Assembly (NCBI RefSeq): GCF_009363255.1
Contig: NZ_CP045318.1
Coordinates: 1,216,001 to 1,280,000, forward strand
Origin: Roseivivax sp. THAF197b
Lineage (GTDB): Bacteria; Pseudomonadota; Alphaproteobacteria; Rhodobacterales; Rhodobacteraceae
Direction of reading: 5' to 3'
DNA: 64,000 nucleotides
A program made the translations under genes and the position numbers. The stretch's first letter is position 1, and every line of letters starts with the position of its first letter. The notes beneath the pieces are model-generated. The model saw only the letters and a list, made by a program, of their open reading frames with translations. It had not been told where the DNA came from and made no database searches. Shown one piece after another: positions 7,862-15,258 of this stretch.

Positions 7862-9568
7862 ATGTCTAACGAAGACGTTGTGGCTGAGGGGATACCGACC
7901 CCTGAAGGCCACACAAACCTAATCGAGACCGATTACGATATCGGTCAGGACAATATCGACGGCTCCCTGGGACCTGTTCCCTTCGATATTCACAATCCCG
8001 TCTTCCTGATCTCCGGGTTGGGAACGGTTCTGTTCACGTTCTACGCGCTGATCTTCAACGAGCAGGCGGCGACGGTGTTCGGGGCGCTTCGTCCCTGGCT
8101 CACCTCGACCTTCGACTGGCTGTTTCTGAGTGCTGCGAACCTTTTCGTGCTCTTCTGCCTCGCGCTCATTGTCTTGCCGGTCGGCAAGGTGCGTCTGGGC
8201 GGCAGCGAAGCCACGCCGGATTACACCTATCCCGGCTGGTTCGCGATGCTGTTTGCCGCGGGCATGGGCATCGGCCTGATGTTCTACGGCGTGTCCGAGC
8301 CGCTGTCGCACTTCGCTTCGGCGAATGCGGGAACGAGTGTGGGCGAGAACGGCCTGCGCACGGACTGGGCGCCGCTCAATGCCGCCTCCAACCCCGAGGC
8401 CGCGGCCCAGCTTGGCATGGCCGCCACGATCTTCCACTGGGGTCTGCACCCCTGGGCGATCTACGCTGTGGTCGCGCTGGCGCTGGCGCTCTTTTCCTAC
8501 AACAAGGGCCTTCCGCTTTCGATCCGCTCGGCCTTCCACCCGCTTCTGGGCGATCGCGTCTGGGGCTGGCCGGGGCACATCATCGACACGATCGCGGTTC
8601 TGGCGACGCTGTTCGGTCTGGCAACCTCGCTCGGCATCGGCGCGCAGCAGGCGGCGTCTGGCCTGACGCTTCTTTTTGGGTCGGGTGACGCGGCCGAAGG
8701 CACACGCAGCCTTTGGGGCATTTCCTACGGCAACACCGAAGAGAGCGGGGCCACCAATTCCAACGCGCTTCTGGTGGTGCTGATCTCGGCGATCACCGCG
8801 GTGGCGCTGGTCTCGGTGATGCGCGGCCTCGATGGCGGCGTGAAGATCCTGTCCGAGATCAACATGGGTCTCGCGGCCCTTCTGCTGCTCTTCGTGCTCT
8901 TCGTGGGCCCGACGGTCGAGTTGATCACCGGCTTCTTCTCGGGTCTTGGCGCCTATCTTGCCAATCTCGTCGCGCTCTCGAACCCGTTCGGACGCGCCGA
9001 CACCAACTACATGCAGGGCTGGACCTCGTTCTACTGGGCCTGGTGGATTTCCTGGTCACCCTTCGTGGGGATGTTCATCGCGCGCGTCAGCCGCGGCCGG
9101 ACCGTGCGGGAATTCGTGATCTGCGTGCTGCTGATCCCGAGCCTCGTCTGCGTGCTCTGGATGACCACCTTCGGGGGCACCGCGATCAGCCAGGTCGTCA
9201 ATGACGGCTATACCGGCGCGCGCGATGCGGCCCTCGAGCTGCAGCTCTTCCAGATGCTGGCCGAACTGCCGCTTGCGCAGATCACCAGCTTCGTGGGCAT
9301 CGTGCTGGTCATCGTGTTCTTCGTGACCTCGTCGGACTCGGGCAGCCTCGTGATCGACACGATCACCGCGGGCGGCAAGGTCGACGCGCCGGTGCCGCAG
9401 CGGGTGTTCTGGTGCCTCGTGGAAGGGGCTGTCGCCATCGCGCTCCTCTTGGGCGGCGGCTTGTCGTCGCTGCAGGCGATGGTGATCTCCACCGGTCTGC
9501 CCTTCACGCTGGTGCTCCTGGTGATGTGCTTTGCCATCTATGCGGGCCTGCGCAGCGAGCGTCGCTGA
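7862..9568 (+). CDS. BCCT-family transporter (betaine/carnitine/choline type)
   Basis: 568 residues with about twelve membrane helices. The BCCT signature region FYWAWWISWSPFVGMFIARV lies at about residues 389-410, and GMGIGLMFYGVSEPLSHF at about 132-150. BCCT carriers import quaternary ammonium compounds or DMSP using sodium or proton gradients, usually as osmoprotectants. ATG 7862 follows AAGGAGACAGAC. Both N-terminal (~40 residues, acidic) and C-terminal tails are short, so there is no long osmosensing tail. Proximity to the acrylyl-CoA reductase-type gene raises DMSP as one possible substrate, but nothing in the sequence proves it. Confidence 0.93.
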   Translation: MSNEDVVAEGIPTPEGHTNLIETDYDIGQDNIDGSLGPVPFDIHNPVFLISGLGTVLFTFYALIFNEQAATVFGALRPWLTSTFDWLFLSAANLFVLFCLALIVLPVGKVRLGGSEATPDYTYPGWFAMLFAAGMGIGLMFYGVSEPLSHFASANAGTSVGENGLRTDWAPLNAASNPEAAAQLGMAATIFHWGLHPWAIYAVVALALALFSYNKGLPLSIRSAFHPLLGDRVWGWPGHIIDTIAVLATLFGLATSLGIGAQQAASGLTLLFGSGDAAEGTRSLWGISYGNTEESGATNSNALLVVLISAITAVALVSVMRGLDGGVKILSEINMGLAALLLLFVLFVGPTVELITGFFSGLGAYLANLVALSNPFGRADTNYMQGWTSFYWAWWISWSPFVGMFIARVSRGRTVREFVICVLLIPSLVCVLWMTTFGGTAISQVVNDGYTGARDAALELQLFQMLAELPLAQITSFVGIVLVIVFFVTSSDSGSLVIDTITAGGKVDAPVPQRVFWCLVEGAVAIALLLGGGLSSLQAMVISTGLPFTLVLLVMCFAIYAGLRSERR

Positions 9569-9595
9569 CGCGCACCGCCCGATTGATCTGATCGA

Positions 9596-9621
9596 ATGCG
9601 GGGGCCTTCGGGCCCCCGCAT
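9596..9621 (+). terminator. strong GC hairpin after the BCCT gene
   Basis: ATGCGGGGGCC - TTCG - GGCCCCCGCAT: an 11-bp perfect stem capped by a TTCG tetraloop, 28 bp past the transporter stop. No T-run follows on either side, so it may act as a 3' stabiliser or an unconventional terminator. Confidence 0.6.
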
Positions 9622-9793
9622 GCATGTCTGGCCCCGCGATCCGGCGCGGATCACGGGGGCAGGCGGGGCGGGTCGCCCCGTTGACGCGCGCAGCATCGAG
9701 ACGGCGCACTGACAGCCTGTCCTCCTGCGACGGAGGTTGACCTTCGCCCAAGCGGGACCAGCTTTCCGCGAAACTCAACGAACGAGGTATCCC

Positions 9794-11215
9794 GTGTCAG
9801 ACGCATCGCCCATCCTGGTCTGGTTTCGCCGCGATCTGAGATTGTCGGATCACGCAGCGCTGGACGCGGCCGTCAAGGCAGGCGGCCCGGTCATCCCGGT
9901 TTTCATCCGTGACGATCTTGTCGATGGGCTGGGCACCGCGCCCCAATGGCGTCTGGGGCTGGGCGTGGGGGCGCTGGCGGAAAGCCTCGCCGACAAGGGC
10001 AGCCGCCTGATCCTGCGGGCGGGGCCGCCGCGGGAGGTTTTGCTGCAACTGGCCAAGGAGACCGGCGCTAAGGCTGTATATTGGAGCCGCGCCTATGACG
10101 CGGACGCGGTGGAGCGTGACACCCGCGTCAAGGAAGGCCTGAAAGAGGAAGGGCTCGATGCGCAGAGCTTCGAAGGCCATCTGATGTTCGAGCCTTGGAC
10201 CGTCGAGACGAAGCAGGGCGAGTTCTACAAGGTCTACACCCCGTTCTGGCGGTCGGTGAAGGATCGCGATGTGCCCGCCCCCCTGGGCACGCCCTCCAAG
10301 ATCCCGGCGCCTGCCTCCTGGCCGGAGAGCGAGACGCTGGACAGCTGGGCGCTGGGCGCGGGCATGGAGCGCGGTGCCGATATAGTGCGGCCCTATGTGC
10401 AGCTGGGCGAGGGTGCGGCACAGGCGCGGCTCGGCGCTTTCATGTCCTCCAAGGTCGCCGATTACGATGCGGGGCGCGACCGGCCCTGGGCGGACGGCAC
10501 CTCGAACCTGTCGGAGAACCTGGCCCTGGGCGAGATCAGCCCGGCGCAATGCTGGCATGCGGGCTTGCGCGCGCTCAAGGATGGCAAGGATGGCGCCGAG
10601 ACCTTCCTCAAGGAGCTGGTCTGGCGCGAGTTCGCCTATCACCTCCTGTGGCACACGCCCCGCATCCAGAACGCCAATTGGCGCGAGGATTGGGATTCCT
10701 TCCCATGGAACGAGGATGAGCGGCTGGCGGAGGTCAAGGCCTGGAAGCAGGGGCGCACCGGCATGGCCTTCGTCGATGCGGCCATGCGCGAAATGTACGT
10801 GACGGGCCGGATGCACAATCGCGGCCGCATGATCGTCGCCTCCTATCTCTGCAAGCACCTGATGTGCCACTGGAAGATCGGCAAGGAATGGTTCGAGGAG
10901 CACCTGATCGACTGGGATCCCGCCTCGAACGCGATGGGCTGGCAATGGTCGGCCGGCTCCGGCCCCGATGCGACGCCCTATTTCCGGGTCTTCAATCCCG
11001 AGACCCAGCTCGACCGGTTCGACAAGAAGCGCGCCTATGTGCAGCGCTGGATCGCCGAAGGGCAGAAGACCCCACCCGAAGAGGCGCTGTCCTATTTCGA
11101 CGCGATCCCGAAATCGTGGAACATGGAGCCGGACGATCCCTATCCCGATCCGATCGTGGGCGCCAAGGAAGGCCGCGAGCGGGCGCTTGAGGCCTACGAG
11201 AACCGCGATTTCTGA
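9794..11215 (+). CDS. phrB: deoxyribodipyrimidine photolyase
   Basis: 473 residues, FAD-binding photolyase that splits UV-induced cyclobutane dimers with light. The N-terminal antenna domain opens with ILVWFRRDLRLSDHAAL; the FAD domain carries LKELVWREFAYHLLWHTPR, WKQGRTGMAFVDAAMREMY, TGRMHNRGRMIVASYLCKHL and the late DWDPASNAMGWQWSAGSGPD. I chose GTG 9794 because AACGAGG sits six bases upstream and homologs begin just before ILVWFRRDLR; the longer ATG frame at 9737 would add 19 unrelated residues. It is followed by cfa on the same strand. Confidence 0.96.
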   Translation: MSDASPILVWFRRDLRLSDHAALDAAVKAGGPVIPVFIRDDLVDGLGTAPQWRLGLGVGALAESLADKGSRLILRAGPPREVLLQLAKETGAKAVYWSRAYDADAVERDTRVKEGLKEEGLDAQSFEGHLMFEPWTVETKQGEFYKVYTPFWRSVKDRDVPAPLGTPSKIPAPASWPESETLDSWALGAGMERGADIVRPYVQLGEGAAQARLGAFMSSKVADYDAGRDRPWADGTSNLSENLALGEISPAQCWHAGLRALKDGKDGAETFLKELVWREFAYHLLWHTPRIQNANWREDWDSFPWNEDERLAEVKAWKQGRTGMAFVDAAMREMYVTGRMHNRGRMIVASYLCKHLMCHWKIGKEWFEEHLIDWDPASNAMGWQWSAGSGPDATPYFRVFNPETQLDRFDKKRAYVQRWIAEGQKTPPEEALSYFDAIPKSWNMEPDDPYPDPIVGAKEGRERALEAYENRDF

Positions 11216-11331
11216 GGCGGCACGCCGCAGACCCCCGGCTTGCCGCCAAGGCCTTGCCCGCTATAGAACAAATCTGAAACCAGAAGCACGCGGCGCCCGT
11301 GTCTCGGGTGCAAGCGACCGGAGAGACCTGA

Positions 11332-12540
11332 ATGATCCTGACCGAGACGACCGGCCAGCCGAACCTGCCGCGCTACTTTGCGCAGGTCTTCGGCATGGCA
11401 CGCGACATGAACAATGGCCGCATCGATTTCGTGCTGCCCGACGGGCGGGTCTTCCGCGCCCAGGGCCGAAATCCCGGGCCCGTCTCGGAATTGCGCATCC
11501 ACAATCCCGACCTCTTCGCGCGTCTGATCCGCGAGGGCGATATGGGGTTCTGCGAGGCGTATCTCGATGGTTGGTGGTCCACGCCGGACCTCATGGCCTT
11601 CATGGAACTCGTTCATGCCGATAACGAGGATATCTATGACGGCTTCCCGGGCATGAAGCTCGTGAAACTCTACGAGAACCTGCGTTTCTGGTGGCAGTCG
11701 AACTCGAAGCGCCAGGCCAAGAAGAACATCTCGCACCATTACGATCTGGGCAACGATTTCTACGGGCTCTGGCTCGACGATACGATGACCTATTCCTCGG
11801 CGAAGTTCGAGACGGGGCAGGAGAGCCTCGAGCGCGCGCAGGAGTTGAAATACGCCTCCATGATCGACGAGATGGGGGCCAAGCCCGGCGATCACGTCCT
11901 GGAGATCGGCTGCGGCTGGGGCGGGTTCGCGGAATATGCCGCCAAGGAACGCGGCCTCAAGGTCACGGGGCTGACCATCTCGAAGGAGCAGTTCGATTAC
12001 GCACAGGAGCGGATCCGCCGCGCCGGGCTGCAGGACCGCGTGGAGTTCAAGCTGCAGGATTACCGCGACGAGCGCGGCACCTATGACGGCATCGCCTCCA
12101 TCGAGATGTTCGAGGCCGTGGGCGAGAAATACTGGCCGGTCTATTTCGACAACGTGAAGGCGCGGCTGAAACCCGGCGCCAATGCCACCTTGCAGATCAT
12201 CACCGTCCAGCACCGGCGCTGGGACGTCTACAAGCGCAGCCCGGATTTCATCCAGAAATACATCTTCCCCGGCGGGATGCTGCCTTCCCCGGTGATCCTG
12301 CGCGAGCAGATCGCGCGCGCCGGGCTCGATTTCGTGCGCTCCATCGAGTTCGGAGAGAGCTATTCCCAGACATTGCGTCGCTGGCACGACACGTTCAACG
12401 AAAAATGGGACGATGTGGCGCGGTTAGGATTTGACGAACGTTTCCGTCGTATGTGGAATTTCTACCTGACGTCCTGCGCCGCGACCTTCTCGTCGGGCAA
12501 TTGCGACGTCACGCAGATCACATTGTCGCGTCCGGGGTAA
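11332..12540 (+). CDS. cfa: cyclopropane-fatty-acyl-phospholipid synthase family methyltransferase
   Basis: 402 residues. SAM-binding motif VLEIGCGWGGFAEYAAKERG at about residue 186-205, preceded by KKNISHHYDLGNDFYGLWLD and MTYSSAKFE, all hallmarks of the family; the catalytic-region FEAVGEKYWPVYF and YIFPGGMLPS follow. The family methylates double bonds of membrane phospholipid acyl chains, often in stress. Start ATG 11332 follows GGAGAGACCTGA. Seven bases separate its stop from trgA, so it may head the trgAB transcript. Confidence 0.95.
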   Translation: MILTETTGQPNLPRYFAQVFGMARDMNNGRIDFVLPDGRVFRAQGRNPGPVSELRIHNPDLFARLIREGDMGFCEAYLDGWWSTPDLMAFMELVHADNEDIYDGFPGMKLVKLYENLRFWWQSNSKRQAKKNISHHYDLGNDFYGLWLDDTMTYSSAKFETGQESLERAQELKYASMIDEMGAKPGDHVLEIGCGWGGFAEYAAKERGLKVTGLTISKEQFDYAQERIRRAGLQDRVEFKLQDYRDERGTYDGIASIEMFEAVGEKYWPVYFDNVKARLKPGANATLQIITVQHRRWDVYKRSPDFIQKYIFPGGMLPSPVILREQIARAGLDFVRSIEFGESYSQTLRRWHDTFNEKWDDVARLGFDERFRRMWNFYLTSCAATFSSGNCDVTQITLSRPG

Positions 12541-12547
12541 ATGATCC

Positions 12548-12988
12548 ATGCCGACAGCACCGAAACTGGTTGCAGGCCTGCTGCTTGCGGCCCTGGCCTT
12601 CGTGGCCTCGGAGATGGTGAAGCCGCTTTTGCCGTCTTCGACCGTGTTCGGATGGTTTTCGGTGGTCAATGCGCTGATCGGCTTCATCATAGGCTGGCGA
12701 CAGGTCGGCTACGGCGTCGGGCAGGGGTCGGCGGCCGCGATCTCGAACGGGCTGACCGGCACCGTTTCGATGATCGTCTGCTGCCTTTTCGTGCATTCCG
12801 TCAACACCATGGTCGAGGATTCCCTCGACCGGAAATTCGACAACGTGTTCGAAGCCATCAATTCCGCGATCGAGAATTTCCTCGAATACGGGGCGTATCT
12901 CCTCACGCCCACCTTCTTCGGTCTGTTCATTCTCGGTGCCATCATCGTGGGCATGGCCGCTGAAATCTCCAGCAATTACTGGCGCTGA
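12548..12988 (+). CDS. trgA: TrgA family tellurite-resistance membrane protein
   Basis: 146 residues with about four membrane helices (4-21, 33-51, ~70-90 and 115-137). VFGWFSVVNALIGFIIGWRQ and GLTGTVSMIVCCLFVHS are family features I recognise. trgA, trgB and cysK were defined together in Rhodobacter sphaeroides as genes contributing to high-level tellurite resistance; the same order is present here. The molecular role is unknown. The stop is directly followed by the GTG start of trgB (1-bp gap), so translation is probably coupled. Confidence 0.9.
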   Translation: MPTAPKLVAGLLLAALAFVASEMVKPLLPSSTVFGWFSVVNALIGFIIGWRQVGYGVGQGSAAAISNGLTGTVSMIVCCLFVHSVNTMVEDSLDRKFDNVFEAINSAIENFLEYGAYLLTPTFFGLFILGAIIVGMAAEISSNYWR

Positions 12989-12989
12989 C

Positions 12990-14105
12990 GTGCCGCGCTA
13001 CTTTCTCTACGGCACATTGCTGCACGCGCCATTGTTCGAGGTGGTGGCCCAAGACGCGCTGGCCGGAGAGGCGGCGGAATTGTCGGGATATGGCGTCGAT
13101 TGGGTGCGCGACGCGGCCTATCCCGTGATCCATGCCGATCCCGCGCGCGTGGCAAAGGGCCGTCTGATCGAGGCGGGGGCGGACATGGCCGCGCGGCTCG
13201 ACTTCTACGAGGCGGGCTTTGGCTACCGGGCCGAGACGCGGCAGGTCGAGACGGCGAATGGCCCGGTCGAGGCCTGGGTGTATTTCCCCGATCACGATGC
13301 CGATCCTGGGGCTCCGTTCGATCTGGAGGATTGGGCCACGCGCTGGGGCGCCATCGCGACCGGCGCGGCCGAGGAAATCATGGCGCGGCACGGGCGCGAG
13401 ACCGGAAAAGAGGCACATGCGCTCTGGCCGGTTTTCGCAGCCCGCGCCTGGGGCCGCCAGATGGCGCAGAATGCAGCACCGACCACGCTGCGCACGGCGA
13501 TGTCGCGCGATGACATCCGCCATTTCGCCCATGAGCCGGGCGGTTGGGACGGGTTTTTCCGCCTGCGCCGGTTCTCCGTGCAATATTCCGAGTATCGCGG
13601 CGGGGTATCGGAGCGGCTCACGCGGGAGGCGTTCTGCGCCTTCGATGCGGCGCTCGTGCTGCCTTACGATCCCGTGACCGACCAGGTCCTGCTAATCGAG
13701 CAGTTTCGCTACGGCCCGCTGATGCGCGACGATCCCGCCCCGTGGGTGCTGGAGCCCATCGCGGGGCTGATCGATGCTGGCGAGGACCCGGCGGAGACCG
13801 CGCGCCGCGAGGCCAGCGAGGAGGCGCAGCTCGATATCGAGGATGTGCGCCTGATGGTGAAGGTCTACGCCTCACCCGGCTATTCCACGGAATTTTTCCA
13901 CTGTTTCCTGGGTCTTGCGGATCTGTCCGGGCGCGACACGGTGCATGCGGGGCTCGACGAGGAGAACGAGGATATCCGCAGCCATGTCATCTCGTTCGAC
14001 CGGGCCATGGAGCTGGTGGAGACGGGCGAGATCAATGCAGGCCCGCTCGCGATGATGCTGCTGTGGTTGGCGCGCGAGCGACCAGGCTTGCGGGCAGCGG
14101 CCTAG
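12990..14105 (+). CDS. trgB: TrgB: gamma-glutamylcyclotransferase-like plus NUDIX hydrolase fusion
   Basis: 371 residues from GTG 12990. Residues ~1-175 are AIG2/GGCT-like (PRYFLYGTLLHAPLFEVV; acidic YEAGFGYR segment). The C-terminal half is a NUDIX domain of ADP-ribose-pyrophosphatase type, with FDAALVLPYDPVTDQVLLIE and the Nudix box GLIDAGEDPAETARREASEE around residue 260. The box continues AQL where the consensus has xGU, so the late Gly is replaced by Gln. The usual product would be hydrolysis of ADP-ribose-like nucleotides. Frame extends upstream within trgA to 12936, but GTG after the trgA stop fits homologs. Confidence 0.88.
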   Translation: MPRYFLYGTLLHAPLFEVVAQDALAGEAAELSGYGVDWVRDAAYPVIHADPARVAKGRLIEAGADMAARLDFYEAGFGYRAETRQVETANGPVEAWVYFPDHDADPGAPFDLEDWATRWGAIATGAAEEIMARHGRETGKEAHALWPVFAARAWGRQMAQNAAPTTLRTAMSRDDIRHFAHEPGGWDGFFRLRRFSVQYSEYRGGVSERLTREAFCAFDAALVLPYDPVTDQVLLIEQFRYGPLMRDDPAPWVLEPIAGLIDAGEDPAETARREASEEAQLDIEDVRLMVKVYASPGYSTEFFHCFLGLADLSGRDTVHAGLDEENEDIRSHVISFDRAMELVETGEINAGPLAMMLLWLARERPGLRAAA

Positions 14106-14229
14106 GACGCAAGGACAACGGACCGACCGCTTGCCGATCCCGGCGCGCCGGGCCGTCATCTCCTTGAGTTCCCGCCACCTGCGCCCTACACCCATGGGCA
14201 ACGCAGCGAGATATCGTAAAGGAGCCGCC

Positions 14230-15258
14230 ATGCGCATTGCCAAGGACCTCGCCGACGCGGTCGGCCGCACCCCACTGATCCGGCTCCGCCAGGCCAGCGA
14301 GGCGACGGGCTGCGATATCTATGGCAAGGCCGAATTCATGAATCCCGGCCAGTCCGTGAAGGACCGGGCCGCCCTGTACATCATCCGCGACGCGGTGAAG
14401 CGCGGACTGCTGGAGCCCGGCGGCACCATCGTCGAGGGCACGGCGGGCAATACCGGCATCGGCCTCGCGCTTGTCGGGGCATCGCTCGGCTTCAAGACGG
14501 TCATCGTCATCCCCGAGACGCAGAGCCAGGAAAAGAAGGACATGCTGCGCCTTGCAGGCGCGGAGCTCGTGGAGGTGCCCGCAGCACCCTACAAGAACCC
14601 CAACAATTACGTGCGCTATTCCGGTCGCCTCGCCGAGGAGCTGGCCAAGACCGAACCCCATGGCGCGATCTGGGCCAACCAGTTCGACAACGTGGCCAAC
14701 CGGCAGGCGCATATCGAGACGACCGGCCCCGAGATCTGGGAGCAGACATCGGGCCGCGTCGACGGGTTCATCTGTGCGGCCGGATCGGGCGGCACGGTGG
14801 CGGGCGTGGGCATGGCGCTGCAGCCCAAGGGCGTGAAAGTGGGCCTTGCCGATCCCGAAGGCGCGGGGCTTCTGAAGCTTTATACCGGTGAGGAAAACCC
14901 GGGCGACTCGATCACCGAAGGCATCGGGCAGGGACGGATCACCGCCAATCTCGAAGGCTTCACGCCCGATTTCACCTGCCGCATTCCCGACAGCGAAGCG
15001 CTGCCCATCGTCTATGACCTCCTGCAGCACGAAGGCCTTGTGATGGGCGGCTCCACCGGCGTGAACGTCGCGGGGGCGATGGCCATGGCGCGCGAGATGG
15101 GGCCGGGGCACACCATCGTCACCATCCTGTGCGACTTCGGCAATCGTTACCAATCGAAGCTCTTCAACCCCGACTTCCTGACCGCCAAGGGCCTGCCTGT
15201 TCCGCCTTGGATGGACCGGGCACCGGCCTCCATTCCGGGCGTCTTCGAGGATACATGA
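14230..15258 (+). CDS. cysK: cysteine synthase A
   Basis: 342 residues, PLP-dependent O-acetylserine sulfhydrylase making cysteine from O-acetylserine and sulfide. The PLP lysine is in NPGQSVKDRAALYII (residue ~41), the substrate loop in EGTAGNTGIGLALVGASLG, and the phosphate-binding glycine loop in CAAGSGGTVAGVGMAL. ATG 14230 follows AAAGGAG; upstream in-frame residues are discarded. It lies behind trgB as in R. sphaeroides, linking sulfur metabolism and tellurite tolerance. The stop overlaps the next gene's start (ATGA). Confidence 0.96.
   Translation: MRIAKDLADAVGRTPLIRLRQASEATGCDIYGKAEFMNPGQSVKDRAALYIIRDAVKRGLLEPGGTIVEGTAGNTGIGLALVGASLGFKTVIVIPETQSQEKKDMLRLAGAELVEVPAAPYKNPNNYVRYSGRLAEELAKTEPHGAIWANQFDNVANRQAHIETTGPEIWEQTSGRVDGFICAAGSGGTVAGVGMALQPKGVKVGLADPEGAGLLKLYTGEENPGDSITEGIGQGRITANLEGFTPDFTCRIPDSEALPIVYDLLQHEGLVMGGSTGVNVAGAMAMAREMGPGHTIVTILCDFGNRYQSKLFNPDFLTAKGLPVPPWMDRAPASIPGVFEDT

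Noticed and set aside
9596..9621. Classical Rho-independent terminator after BCCT
   Set aside because: The hairpin is strong but no T-run follows, so I list it only with reduced confidence.
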